Assembly: GCA_020796225.1 (NCBI GenBank)
Contig: CM036753.1
Location: 77,955,441-78,019,440, forward strand
Direction: 5' to 3'
Source: Arion vulgaris
Lineage: Eukaryota > Mollusca > Gastropoda > Stylommatophora > Arionidae
Length of the DNA: 64,000 bases
The translations under genes and the position numbers were made by a program. The notes under the pieces were generated by a model. The model was not told the DNA's origin. It was given only the letters and a program-made list of their open reading frames with translations, and made no database searches. Below, in pieces: positions 28,790-40,032 of the stretch; the stretch's first letter is position 1, and every line of letters starts with the position of its first letter.

Positions 28790-29995
28790 CACATTTATAC
28801 CAGCGAAAGGTAATGTTTAAATGTGGCAGCTGGGCGTCATCACCAACAACAATCCACCCTGTCTTACCACAAGGGTCACCATTATCTCCGGTGTTGTTCA
28901 ATGCCTATACTGTGAGCATCACAAAAGAGCAGATCACGGGTAGAGGAAGAGAGGAAGGACAATGTCATATGCAGATGATGTGTTGGTGTATCGTCAGGGC
29001 AAGGATAGAGAACAGCTTGTGGAGGAACTTCAGTCAATACCTTCGAGCATACCTTCAAGTCAATGCTGACACACAACATCCCTTGCACATGGAAATAAAG
29101 AGAAAAAAGGAAATAGGTTAAAAAGAGGAAAATCTTGGATGGGCCAGGCTGAGGACTGTATTGAACAGGTGTGTACACTTGAAGACACTGATCCCGGTGA
29201 AGAATGGATACCAGTGCCAACAGGAATGCTACATCCTTTTCTGTACGCATCAAACTTGATAAGAATGCAGACAACACAACCCACTTGTCGTGGAGGCAGA
29301 GGTTCAGGCATTAGTTTCTGAGGACGCATCTGAGCATGATGTAATCATTTATACGGATGGTTCGGTGATTCGACATGTGCAAAGCTCGTGGGCTTTCACT
29401 GCTCAGGTCGGAGGTGATGTTGTGAAGGAAGACAGTGGTGGTTTTGCCGTGACTACGAGCAGTCTCACTATGGAAATCATGGCGGTTACCAAAGCGATGA
29501 TTTGGCTAGAATCACAGACTTTTATCCATGCATGTTTTCTCAGTGACTCAATGAGTATGCTCAGGAAGATTGAAACAGGATGGGCTAGGAGACATTGGAT
29601 AGAGTCGCTGGGAAGGTCTAAGCTGACAAAGATCAGTTTTATTTTTGTGCCAGGGCATGCAGGTGTAAGGGGAATGAACGTGCGGATAGGCTTGCAGGTA
29701 TGGCTGCTGTCCAAAGCGGCGAGCAATGGACCAGGCTGATATTATAAATTCCTTAAGGGAGAGAGGGTGTACATGATTCACATAATAGCAACGAATCCAC
29801 AACACTAACCAGACTGCAAGAACTCAAAGTTAAGTGTAGCTCGACAAGAACGCTATGCTGGCAGACAAAGGAGAATTGTAAACCAACAAAGAACCGGTGT
29901 CGTTAGTCGCCACATGCTGATGGACGTACTGAGGGAGAGATCGGAGCACTTATGGACTAATTTGTTCGACGTGCAGTGATGGTGATCCGACGATT
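28790..29995 (+). mobile_element. I/Jockey-like LINE with RT end, RNase H and C-terminus, decayed
   Basis: RT remains: SPLSPVLFNAYTVSIT then MSYADDVLVYRQGKD (YADD at about 28970). RNase H: YTDGSV (first Asp), LTMEIMAVTKAMIWL (Glu), ACFLSDSMSMLRK (Asp), FIFVPGHAGVRG, then a one-base shift before [12 protein letters not shown]-terminus: RYAGRQRRIVNQQRTGVVSR and RSEHLWT. Internal stops and shifts make it non-functional. Confidence 0.93.
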
Positions 29996-30255
29996 CAACT
30001 AAACTAAACTATTTATGTCAGCAGTTTGCAATGTTGCTGCAGTTTTAATGTTGCTATTAAATCTGAAATGTTGTAATAAGATATCTCTAACTTTAAAGAC
30101 AAAGGAAAAATTTGTAATCATTTTACAGCAAATACAATATGCTAACAAATTTCACAGAACAATGATAACACAGCAAGTTTGTAATCTGATAGTAAAAACA
30201 AGGCAGGGTTGTACTGATGTTGATTATGGATGGAAAGTCTTCAACAACTCAAGTC

Positions 30256-30320
30256 CCTTCAAAATCACAAACAAATTGCAAACATCTCCAAAATCACAAA
30301 ACAAATTGCAAACATCATTT
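30256..30320. repeat. Short tandem duplication
   Basis: CAAAATCACAAACAAATTGC region of about 30 bp repeated twice. Confidence 0.8.
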
Positions 30321-30722
30321 GTCAAGCAAACTATCCCTCAGTGGTAGATAGACTAAGACTAGCAGTTAAAGGATGTGAAATTAAAGAATTGAGAAGAGGT
30401 TATCTTAAATTTAGGACAAACAAAAGAATTAATGGTTTTCCCTTTCAGCACATTTTTGATATTAGCTCAATAAATAAAGAAAAACATTAACTTTATTTAT
30501 GTTCATAGTTCATATGTATGGTTCCTACTTCACTGCAACGGGTCACCCAATAATTGCTCCATTCCTGTGCCAAAGAAAATCACACACAATGCTAACAACT
30601 GTCTCCTGTGTCGTGAACTAATTCCAGAATCTTATGTATGTATTTTACTGAAGGTTGGACTATAATTAGTTCTTCTTCTTGTTCATCCATGTCTGTGGTC
30701 ATGCTAGAACTTCAATCCTGTC

Positions 30723-30780
30723 ACCAGGACAACTTAGCTTGCTGCTGTCTTACCAGGACAACTTAGCTTGCTGCTGTCTT
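30723..30780. repeat. 29-bp tandem duplication
   Basis: ACCAGGACAACTTAGCTTGC plus TGCTGTCTT occurs twice, identical. Confidence 0.95.
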
Positions 30781-30924
30781 AAACTCTACACTCCCTGACC
30801 ACATTGGCTAAATATTCCAAGTATATGTTCAAAAGTCTGGATGGACTCTGGTTCAACATGTGCATTCACGTATGAAGGAAACCCTGAGTTGGTATAAATG
30901 ATCCAGCCATCTGCAGTGCAAATA

Positions 30925-31093
30925 TTATAAGGAAACGAAGGTGGAAATATTTAGGTCATGTTCTTAGATCAGACGAATAGAGACTAAATCGACAAGTCCT
31001 TATGTGGTCACCAGTTGAGAAAAGAAAACGTGGAAGACCTAAGACCACTCTTCGAAGAACAATCCAACAAGAAAGTAAACTATTGGGATGTAA
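30925..31093 (+). mobile_element. LINE C-terminal fragment
   Basis: Plus strand: RRWKYLGHVLRSDE, then LNRQVLMWSPVEKRKRGRPK and TTLRRTIQQESKLLG. Confidence 0.85.
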
Positions 31094-32200
31094 AACTTTT
31101 GTGGATCTGACAAATTCATTTGACACAGTCAGCAGTTCGATGGCAGCACATCTGATGGTTTCGAGGTTAAGAGTGGAGTCAAGCAGGGTTGTGTCCTTGC
31201 CTCGCCCTCTTTGGCATCTTCTTGCAGTCCTTTTAAACCACGCCTTGGGAGCTGCTGATGGTGATGTTTTCATCCGCACTAGATCTGATGGTTCACTTTT
31301 TAACTTGGCTCGCTAAGAGCCAAAACAAAAACGGAAATTCTTCTCAAGGACCTTCTTTTCGCTGACGATGCTGCCTTAGTCGCCCACAGTGAGACTACAC
31401 TGCAATGCCTAATCAATAATTTGTCAAAGGCATGTGACCTATTTTCTCTGACTATAAGTGTCTCCAAAACAGTTGTACTATGTCAGGAAGGTAACACAAC
31501 AAATATGACTTTAAATGGTAACCATCTAACACCAGTTCAAAAATTTTGCTATCTCTGGTCCATGGTCAATGCCAGCCTTTCTCTTGATGAAGAAATCAAC
31601 ACTCATGTAGGAGTGGCTACTACATTCGGCAAACTATCAAAGCGAGCGTGGGACAACACAAAACTGACATTGCAGACGAAGATTCAAATATATCGAGCCT
31701 GTGTAATTAGTTCTTTACTATATGGCTCAGAAACATGGACGGCCTACTCAAGACACGAGGAGACTTAACATCTTTCACCTTCGATATCGCCGCAAGATTA
31801 TGAACATCAGGTGGTACGACAAGATAACCAACTCTGAAGTACTGCAACGTGCAAATCTGCCTTCCATCATGGGCATGCTCAGCAGTAGACGACTAAGATG
31901 GTTGGGGCATGTGAGAAGAATGGAAACTTATCGCATACCAAAACAAATGTTGTTCTGTGAACTTTCAGAGGGGAAGAGGCACCAGGGTAGACCACTGCTC
32001 AGATAAAAAGATGTCTGCAAAGCCTCAATGAAAAACCTTTCTATAGGTCCCAGCACATGGGAAGGATTAGCTGATTACATAGTTGTATGGAAAGCCAAAT
32101 TACGAAAGGACGCAGAGTCTTTGAGAAGAGACTTATGTATGAGCTGAACGACAAGAGAGAAAAGCGAAAACTCAGAAGTTGTCACAGTAAAACACTTGCC
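31094..32200 (+). mobile_element. Second LINE: RT core to C-terminus, internally deleted
   Basis: Plus strand: FVDLTNSFDTVS (RT motif A), a jump to DGFEVKSGVKQGCVLAS, KDLLFADDAALVAHSE (FADD), LFSLTISVSKTVVL, FCYLWSMVNASLSLDEEINT, YGSETWTAYSRHEE, RKIMNIRWYDKITNSEVLQR, RRLRWLGHVRRMETYRIPKQ. Several frame changes. It abuts a C-terminal piece of another LINE at 31093. Confidence 0.92.
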
Positions 32201-32257
32201 AATTGACCGTCTGTAAAGACGAAAAGGCCATATACATATATCATACAACCGTAACCT

Positions 32258-32983
32258 CTTGTTTACCAACTACGTGAGGGTGACGTAGTAGGTAGGCGTC
32301 TGCTGTATCCCAACTACGAGACATTCATGTAGTAAACTCATCAGCAAAATATGTGTAGTAAACGGGAACCACCTCTACAATAGACTATCTATAGCATTGG
32401 GGACATCTTCCTTTATATAAAACATTGTCATTGGTCAATTTTTGCGCTCGCTTGAAGGTTATTTATATCTTTGAAAGAGTGTTTTCTTTGTCAAAAATTG
32501 TTCAAGCAAAATGGCGTGTAGAAAATCTTCCAGAACGATTACACCAACAGAAAAAGCTTTGGCGTTGTTGTCATATGGTGCTGACGACATATTTAACGAT
32601 GAAGATAGCGGAGATGATGATATATTTTCATTAAGTGAATCTGTTCACTCAGATTCTGAAAATTCTGTACAGGTGAGAGACATTGATGACGAAAATAGTG
32701 ATACTGACGAGAATGTGATTTACGTCCAAGCAAGCGTTCTAGAACTGACCCTGTCGCAAGTACTAGTACTGAGCAAATATCAAGTACTACTAGTACATAG
32801 AGCAGTACAAACACAAATTTTTATTATCAAAACATACAAATACATATTTTATTTCAAAATACGATATTTCAAACAAATATTCCAAAAATAACAGAGTTAT
32901 TACATTTTCAAATAAGTTGGTAGAAATGCAGAAAATGCTTGGGATGCTCTGTGCGGTTCGACCTATAACCTTAGGTAAACAAG
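32258..32983 (+). mobile_element. piggyBac-like non-autonomous relic
   Basis: Bounded by inverted CTTGTTTACC (32258-32267) and GGTAAACAAG (32974-32983), with TTAA directly outside the right end, as in piggyBac target sites. The left flank (TAACCT) has lost a clear TTAA. Inside, an open frame from 32511 starts MACRKSSRTITPTEKALALL then an acidic DEDSGDDDIFSLSESVHSDS stretch. This resembles the acidic N-terminus of piggyBac transposases, but the catalytic region is missing. The family call is inference from ends plus N-terminus. Confidence 0.6.
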
Positions 32984-33149
32984 TTAACAGTTCACAATGC
33001 TAAGAAAGTAATGTTCTAATGTTTTCACTTAATAAATTTGCTATGAATGCAAATATATTTTATTTATTATGCAAATTCTGCATAATAATTATGATCCTGT
33101 AGATAATTGGCACCAGAACATTACAAACTAAAATATTATTTTCATTTTC

Positions 33150-33285
33150 GTTTTGCTTGCACCCAATGAATTCAGGTGTAATCATGATGCCTCTAACTGA
33201 TTTTGCACGAAAGGAGAGCCTTTCTCTTCAGCCTTCAAAGAGGTAATTGCCCCAAGTAAAGTATCAGGGAACTTGTATACTGAAT
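33150..33285. repeat. Dispersed repeat H
   Basis: CAATGAATTCAGGTG, CTAACTGATTTTGC and a diverged GGCTTGCTTT block resemble 48165-48320 and 59512-59660. Confidence 0.45.
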
Positions 33286-33964
33286 GCTAATATTAGGGTT
33301 CAATACCAACTTAAGCTAAAAATGCCTACTGAGAATTTTTGGCTCAAGCTGGCATTGAACCCAAAAATTTTCACTGAGCCCTAAAATAATATTGACATTC
33401 CTAAATTTGCAGAAAACAACAATGATGATATACCAAGTGACATCATAGATCAGATAAAACAAAATATTGCAACATTTAACTTATATACAGAACATTATAA
33501 TAGACATATTTGATTTGGTTCACATTTCATGAAACCATAAATGTGGAGTAATCACAGTTCAGGAGTTCAACATGCAAACCATCATCAGTTCTTTTTCTGT
33601 ACACATATTAGTTTTACTCACTCTAGTTATCAATATTTACATCAAAACATTCTCTCTGTTTCATGAATTATGGAAAACACCTATCTCACATACTACACCT
33701 AACATGTCTACTCACACAATGTACAAAACATCTGTGTCTGTTTATATAGAGCAGTAAGCACATGTCTGCTCACACACTTATCACTGCAAACAATTATTTT
33801 AACATCATACAGCTCTGTCAGATGCAACAATTATATTTTATTTTCAAACTCATTTAAAAATGTTTTTGATGAACATTATTTGATAAATATATTTTTGTCT
33901 CATGCTCTACTGAAAGCCCATAAAAACATTCTTATATGGTAAGAAAAGTAAGTAAAGGAACCCT
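33286..33964. other. AT-rich stretch, no recognised feature
   Basis: A short near-inverted pair around 33310-33380 (TTGGCTCAAGCTGG and related) but no gene or known repeat. Confidence 0.3.
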
Positions 33965-34222
33965 TTCATACCTCGTGGTATATGGGTCAATACAGTGTTA
34001 GGCCTGTATTTTTCATTGACCGTCGGCACACGATGGGTGATGTGGTCAGCATCACGCCCGCCGCCTTTACTTTCCCAGAGCATGTCTGGTACCCAGTTGA
34101 GGCTGGGTCGACCTGAGACCGTCGTGGTCGGGAAAATTCCACGCGCATTGCGGGAGCTGAACCCAGACCACCAGCCTTCCGAAGCGAGTTCACTAACAAC
34201 TACGCTACAGCGGCTCTCTTAT
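33965..34222 (-). mobile_element. SINE-F, GC-rich tRNA-derived element
   Basis: On the minus strand a tRNA-like head (GCTGTAGCGTAGTTGTTAGT, then TGGGTTCAGCTCCC) leads into a GC-rich body (CGACCACGACGGTCTCAGGT, GGTACCAGACATGCTCTGGG, AAAGGCGGCGGGCGTGATGC). Its composition stands out from the surrounding AT-rich DNA. Single copy here, so repetitive status is inferred. Confidence 0.6.
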
Positions 34223-35040
34223 ATGGTAGTTATATGATAAACTAATTTATAAAAAGTAGCTTTCCATCTTAACAACTAAATTACAAAACTTGTAAATGTC
34301 AAAGACTGTGTAAAACAAAAATAATTATTATCAACCAGATGATATTACTTTCTTAAACAGCAAATCTGAACTATGTCCCTATTTTGGCACAGATTGCAAA
34401 CAGGACTGCACAATGTTTTCAGAACAAATATGATTTTCTGCACCTTGTCTCCATTTAAAGTTTTGGTTAAGTTTAATTGTATCTCTCCCCCTTTTGAGTG
34501 TCGCAGTCTTTTCTTTTCACATCAACTCTCTCGCATACTTTACTTCTTTTCTGTAAGGAAGATTGTCTTTGTAGGTTACTACATTTAGTCAAAACAACTT
34601 TCATAATTAATATAAAGTGGAAACATTGAACTGTAGGTAGTTTCCCCCATGCAAACATTCAATTTACTTAAAAATAAGTAAGAAAATAATATTAATGTAA
34701 ACTTTTTCTAACCTTCTCATTCAACCAAATCTAAAGACATCTTGAGCCCATTTGCAAATATACTCAAATAAAGTTATTCACAACAGAAATGTTTAAATCA
34801 GTATTTACAAAATATCAGATTTTCATTCCCGTCTTTTCATTCAATATCAAATCTTTGCTTTGCTATCATCTAATATCATATTCCCATTTGACTCAATATC
34901 AGATTTCTTCTCTCCCTTATTCAATACTTGTTTGTCTCCTCTTTATAATAATCAAAATTGGATGTCTCCTCTCTATTTTTAGATATTGAAGTTTACATCT
35001 CCAGTCTGATTTACCAATGAGGTATCATTACCAGTCTTCT
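34223..35040. other. AT-rich stretch, no recognised feature
   Basis: Nothing supported beyond low-complexity A/T. Confidence 0.35.
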
Positions 35041-35060
35041 ATCACATTATATTTTATATT

Positions 35061-35363
35061 CATCATCATCATCATCACCTTACAACTCCCATCGGAGCAC
35101 AGGTCTTCAACAAACTTCTTCCATCTCTTGCCATCCCTTCCAATTCTTTCCATGTTTTGCCTATCCTCTTTATATCCGCCTCCAGCTCTCTTCTCCAGGT
35201 CTGTCTAGGCCTTCCCTACTCCTCTTTCCCTGCGGGTTCCAAAACAATGCCTGTCTTGCGATGCTTCCGGTCGGTCTTCTCAATGTATGTCCTATCCATC
35301 GCCGGCGTCTCTTCCTGAGCTCTTATCTCCACTGGTATCTGCTTTGTTCTCTCCTGAGTTCCT
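35061..35363 (-). mobile_element. LINE-B, 5'-truncated insertion with 16-bp TSD
   Basis: 3' tail (CAT)n at 35061-35076, body with GGAGCACAGGTCTTCAAC and TCTTTCCATGTTTTGCC, minus-strand coding end with PAGK/WRR-type residues. Flanked by perfect CATTATATTTTATATT (35045-35060 and 35364-35379). Confidence 0.92.
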
Positions 35364-35379
35364 CATTATATTTTATATT

Positions 35380-36115
35380 ACTTACTTACTTACTTAATCC
35401 CGTCATGCCTAGTGACACATGGGGCTTCAGAAAGGACTTTCCATGCTCTCCTGTCCGTGCAACCTTCAGCGCAGAGCCCCACGTCAGAGATGCGGTGTCC
35501 AGTTCCTCTTCCATCATGCGCTCCATGTTGTCCGTGGTCTGCCTTTCTTTCTCTTTCCTCTGGTGTCCAAGTGAGGGCTATCCTTGCAGGCATTTCTTGT
35601 CTCATTCTCATAACATGTCCGAGCCATTTCCATCTTCTCTTTTTGAGTATGTCATTCATTGGCTCTTGTCTTGTGTCTTGGAGTAGTTGGTTATTGGATA
35701 TTTTTACTGGCCAAAGATTCCCAAGATTCTGCGAGACAAGAGTGGTGGAAAACTGACAGCCTGCTAGTATCTCCTTTGGTCATCCTCCAACACTCCGATC
35801 CGTAGAGCAAAACTGGCAAAACAATGCTTTTATAGAGTTTAAGTTTTGTTGTCCTATTGTAGATTTTGGACTTCCATACTGGTTTCATTCTGGCAAAAGC
35901 GGTTCTGGCCTTACTCAGACGTGATTTTATATCTTCCTCTGTGCCACCATTTAGTGTCAGTACGCTACCAAGATATGTAAACAGCTCAACCCTTTCCAGT
36001 GTTTCATCTTCTAACATTACTGGTTGTTGGATTTCACTGTTTGTCATAATTTTTGTTTTTCCTGTGTTTATTTTGAGGCCTACTGTCTTTGCCGTGCTGT
36101 GACCTATCAAACTGG
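35380..36115 (-). mobile_element. LINE C-terminus with GTAA-repeat tail
   Basis: Minus strand: TVGLKINTGKTKIM, VELFTYLGSVLTLNGGTEED, SRLSKARTAFARMKPVWKSK, YGSECWRMTKGDTSRL, then after a shift LKKRRWKWLGHVMRMRQEMP and LTWTPEERERK. The TTACTTACTTACTTA tract at 35380-35396 is the tail. Confidence 0.93.
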
Positions 36116-37424
36116 AACATATATCCCCTTACATACAGTCTACACATCATAGACACATTCTGATAATTCATTCAATGCCCTGAGCTGAATCTTCAATGAA
36201 AGCGATCTCAAAATACATCTACATAAAATAGCATCAGAAGTCTTATTGCTGCTGTTGTGATTAAGACGGCAGATGTTCTGAATATTGATATGTTAACAGT
36301 ACAGTAGTTGCAAAATGCTTTAAAGACACTCTTAAAGTGTCTCTGAAATGCTTTGATATAGAAACCACACACTGGGAATCCTTTGCGCAAGATCGCCAAA
36401 TGTGGTGCTGTGACAACACAAGAGGAACCCGCATAGCTGAGAATCATCATGCCGCTGAGGTACAGAGAAAAATGAGCTGTGCAAAAAAATAGAACACACA
36501 ACATGCACATGTCTAACCTTGATCAGGTATGCCCTATCTGTGGTAGGGGATGTGTTCTAGGATTGGACTTTACAATCACCTCCGCACACACACCAGAGAG
36601 GTGCAGCAGCATATGTCTTGAGACTGTTGTGATCATCCCTTGCGATGGACGGCTATTATTAGTTGTTATGACAGTAATGTTACATCACAGATAACTACTT
36701 CCCCAAGGTCATAATAAACTTGGATACTATACTGTATGTTCAACAAACTAGATAAGGAGCTTCTGGTATCTAATTGTGGCACTTATCAAATGGCAGTTTC
36801 TGTTGCAAAGCTGTGTAATATATGAGGACAAGAGAGAGCATACATGACTGTAGCAGTACCATTCAGATATCTGCTCTATGAAAATGTGACCTTTAAACTG
36901 ACATTCTATTATCTTTTGAAACATTTAAAATGACTTATGAAAGTGTATGCTGAAGTAGAGAAGAAGAGTGAGTATACATGATTAGTAATTCCAGTGTACG
37001 TTTATACCAATAGTGTGTACATCAAACTAGAATAATGTAGTGTTCCATCAACACATGCTTTCTTGGCATCATCTGTGTACTTTTCCTCTTGAAACAGACA
37101 TGACCTGACACAACCAAGCTTACTAACATATATATCAGACATTAGTTGCCCGAGAAGGATTCTCAAAATTGAATTAAATGTTTGAAAAGGAATAACATAA
37201 AATCTTTGAATGTATAACTTTAGGAGAGCGGTAAGGTGGATAATTTGTCAATGAAGAAATCTGAATATTTTATAAATAGAACAGACTTAGATATTGGTTA
37301 CTGAACTGATATCATAGCACTCAAAGCCCATAGATGCCCAGTCTCTTCCCTAACAGACATTGAAGTGTATGCATACTGATGGTACATTGATTTAACTATT
37401 TCTGCTTATGAAATGAAAATCATG
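36116..37424. other. Mostly unassigned stretch
   Basis: A possible LINE zinc motif (QVCPICGRGCVLGLDFTITS) is encoded on the plus strand near 36525-36585. A minus-strand open frame at 36208-36463 follows a pyrimidine-rich CAG but matches nothing I recognise. Confidence 0.3.
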
Positions 37425-37525
37425 GCATATCCTTTACAGGATGGGGCCATCAACCACAGTAAACAAGTGGTTGATTTTCTAGGCCTCAATTATGCGTTCA
37501 GGAGTTTGCCATTGCTTTCTGAACA
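37425..37525 (-). mobile_element. SINE-D 3' fragment
   Basis: ATATCCTTTACAGGATGG, TTGATTTTCTAGGC and GCCATTGCTTTCTGAAC match the SINE-D 3' part. Confidence 0.8.
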
Positions 37526-37589
37526 TTTCTTCTTATACAATGATTAAATTCAAACTTCTTAAATCACTGGATATACTCAATAATGACTT

Positions 37590-38200
37590 TTAGTGTCTTC
37601 ATCCAACAGGCAATCGCTGAGAAACCAAAGAACTTTCCACTAATCCATCTTAAACTCCCTGACAGTCATTATTGATGCAAGCCTGTGCACTCTTATTTCT
37701 GCAAACACCTGATATATTAGAAAAGTAGATCACGTAAGCATCTGAAGGTTGGAAATCTTCAATAGATGACATCCACTTATTCCACAACCTGCCATTTTGA
37801 ACCTTTCAAAGTATGCAACCAAAAGGCCTCAGTAAACAAAGTCTCAGATAGTCACTGGAGAGTAGCAGTAACTGCCTCAACTTCCATCACGTAAGCATCT
37901 GAAGGTTGGAAATCTTCAATAGATGACATCCACTTATTCCACAACCTGCCATTTTGAACCTTTCAAAGTATGCAACCAAAAGGCCTCAGTAAACAAAGTC
38001 TCAGATAGTCACTGGAGAGTAGCAGTAACTGCCTCAACTTCCATCACGTAAGTCATCTGTGGTTGAATCTTCACTAGATGACATCCACTTATTCCACAAC
38101 CTGCCATTTTGAACCTTTCAAAGTATGCAACCAAAAGGCCTCAGTAAACAAAGTCTCAGATAGTCACTGGAGAGTAGCAGTAACTGCCTCAACTTCCATC
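37590..38200. repeat. Dispersed repeat J with a 157-bp tandem triplication
   Basis: Units start at 37731, 37888 and 38045 (CACGTAAGCATCTGAAGG, CCACTTATTCCACAACC, CAAAAGGCCTCAGTAAAC). The first two are nearly identical and the third has small changes at its start. The stretch before 37731 is related to 3050-3240. Confidence 0.95.
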
Positions 38201-39519
38201 CCCATACTTGAAGTAATTGTCCTCTTTGCTCCTTTCCACTCAGCAATGACCCTACCATGCATGCTAGGTAGGAAACTACTTGATTTTTCACTCCAATGAA
38301 TAGAAAAATTGGTTGTATATACAACAAAACAGTCATCACTTGTGATGTCTGTTATCAGCTACTTAATTGCAACTTCAGTCTTCATACTATCCTAAGACCA
38401 AGAACTTCATCACTTCCAATGCCTGATATCAGCTGCTTAATTACAAACTCAGTCCTCATTCTGTCTTAAAAGACCAACTATCTAGTATAGAAGATTAATT
38501 TTATAGAGACCATTAACTCCAAATCAAAATAAAATAAAGAAAATGAAGTGAGAATTATACTGATAAATATCTTGATTGCACACTTCATATCAAATGGTGA
38601 GCTGCAATACAAATCACAAGACTTGTAGAGGAGAAGATTAAAATCAACATAGTTAGAAAGTAAATAGCGAGAGTGGTGATTTCTAGAACACAACTTCAGA
38701 AAATAACTTTTTAACAACAAGACTTAACATTGACTGAAATCTAAAAGGTAAGATAATAGAGGGATTCCTTCACAAAAATGTTGGTAGGAACAGAGAGACA
38801 AACCAAACCAATCCTCATAAACGAAAATTAAGATTCAGACTTTTTTAATAAAGTAGTTAACAAGTGACAGTTACAGATCAAGGTCCCAAGGGAACTAGAG
38901 GGGAATGTTTATTATATATTTTGTCACAGATTTTCAAAGTTGTATTTGAAACCTGTCTCTTTATTAATTACTGTCTCTTTATTAATTAAACTCCTAAATA
39001 ATTTAAGTAGATAAACCACATAAACCACATGTGTTACTACTATTCATGCATGTTTTTATTACATTCGAAAATGGTAGCTTAAAAGAAAAGGGAAGCAAAA
39101 TAATTTTAACGCACAAACAGTTATGAAATTTAAACTATTCCCACAAGTCTATCTTGAAAAGGTAACAATTTAATTGAATACAGATTTTCACTGATTGATA
39201 ACCCTAGCTACATGACAACCAAGGAAACAAAGTGACCAGAAATATTCAAATGGGAGTTGATGACAAAGGCACATTTTGCCATGGAATATAGATAATTAGT
39301 CATAATTCAGGTATATAGTTTATTGTAACTAGTCATGTTATGGTTTATAGTTAGCTTAAACTAATCAATGATTAGTGTGCCATCAAGAAGCTTCTCTTTG
39401 AGTTATGTACGCATCCATATTGCAAGTATAACCCTACACATTATGTACCCATTCGATTTGCAAGAGCAACACTATATAACATCATCTTTCTATTTTAGCC
39501 TTGTAGTAATCTGAGAGAC
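38201..39519. other. AT-rich stretch, no recognised feature
   Basis: Downstream of FGFRL1 and possibly part of its 3' UTR. A CTCTTTATTAATTA dimer lies near 38960. No repeat or gene recognised. Confidence 0.3.
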
Positions 39520-39780
39520 ACATGTTTTTAACAGCGTGTTCGCAGCACGTGGACAACTGGTAACAAGCTCCAGGTGAGTGCGGGTTCAATTCCGCAGGCT
39601 GGCAGAAAAGCCACAAGTTCTCCAGATTTATGGTGTTCGTGGCACCGAGCCAAAGGGTTACGATGTCCATGGCTCCAAGCCAAAGAGCTGAAAGCTGAAG
39701 TACTTCTGGATCAAAAAGAAAAAAGGCTAGTCTCTTGGTTCCATTCTTCCCATTCAAAGGGATTATAGTTATTGTGATTC
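39520..39780 (+). mobile_element. SINE-G copy
   Basis: tRNA-like head with B box GGGTTCAATTCCGC (39588-39601), then GGCTGGCAGAAAAG, CACAAGTTCTCCAGATT, TGGTGTTCGTGGCACCGAGC and TACGATGTCCATGG. Matches 63445-63655 reversed. Confidence 0.88.
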
Positions 39781-40032
39781 TGCTCTTGTGAAGAGATCCA
39801 TCAGTTGTAGTAAAGTCTATTCATTAGACTCAACCAACCATGTATATGTTGACAATTACCAGATATCACAATGCTGTTGAGGAAACATTGTTGGGGCACT
39901 GTAGCTTGTGGTAGCAGATGCTAGTGTGGTAACTGTCAATAGACCACCATATGGTCTAGATAAAAGGTTACATTCTCAGTTACTACCCATAATTACCATG
40001 ATTTGGGTTAAAGGATTTAATAAAGTCATTGT

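Noticed and set aside
29060..29726. Minus-strand open frames of 85-107 codons
   Set aside because: Antisense of the RNase H domain encoded on the plus strand.
30015..30490. Two overlapping frames of 86-110 codons resembling a pogo-type transposase start
   Set aside because: Only a vague KISLTLKTKEKF pattern is visible; no DDE motif or inverted ends were found.
35261..35756. Plus-strand open frames of 114-141 codons
   Set aside because: Antisense shadows of the LINE C-terminus on the minus strand, which shows clear family motifs.
36208..36510. Possible host exon on the minus strand after a pyrimidine-rich CAG
   Set aside because: The peptide (MMILSYAGSSCVVTAPHLAI onward) matches nothing I know, there is no partner exon, and the frame could be chance. 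Left unassigned.
39482..39768. Open frames on both strands of 64-91 codons
   Set aside because: Both fall within SINE-G, which is repeated at 63445-63655.
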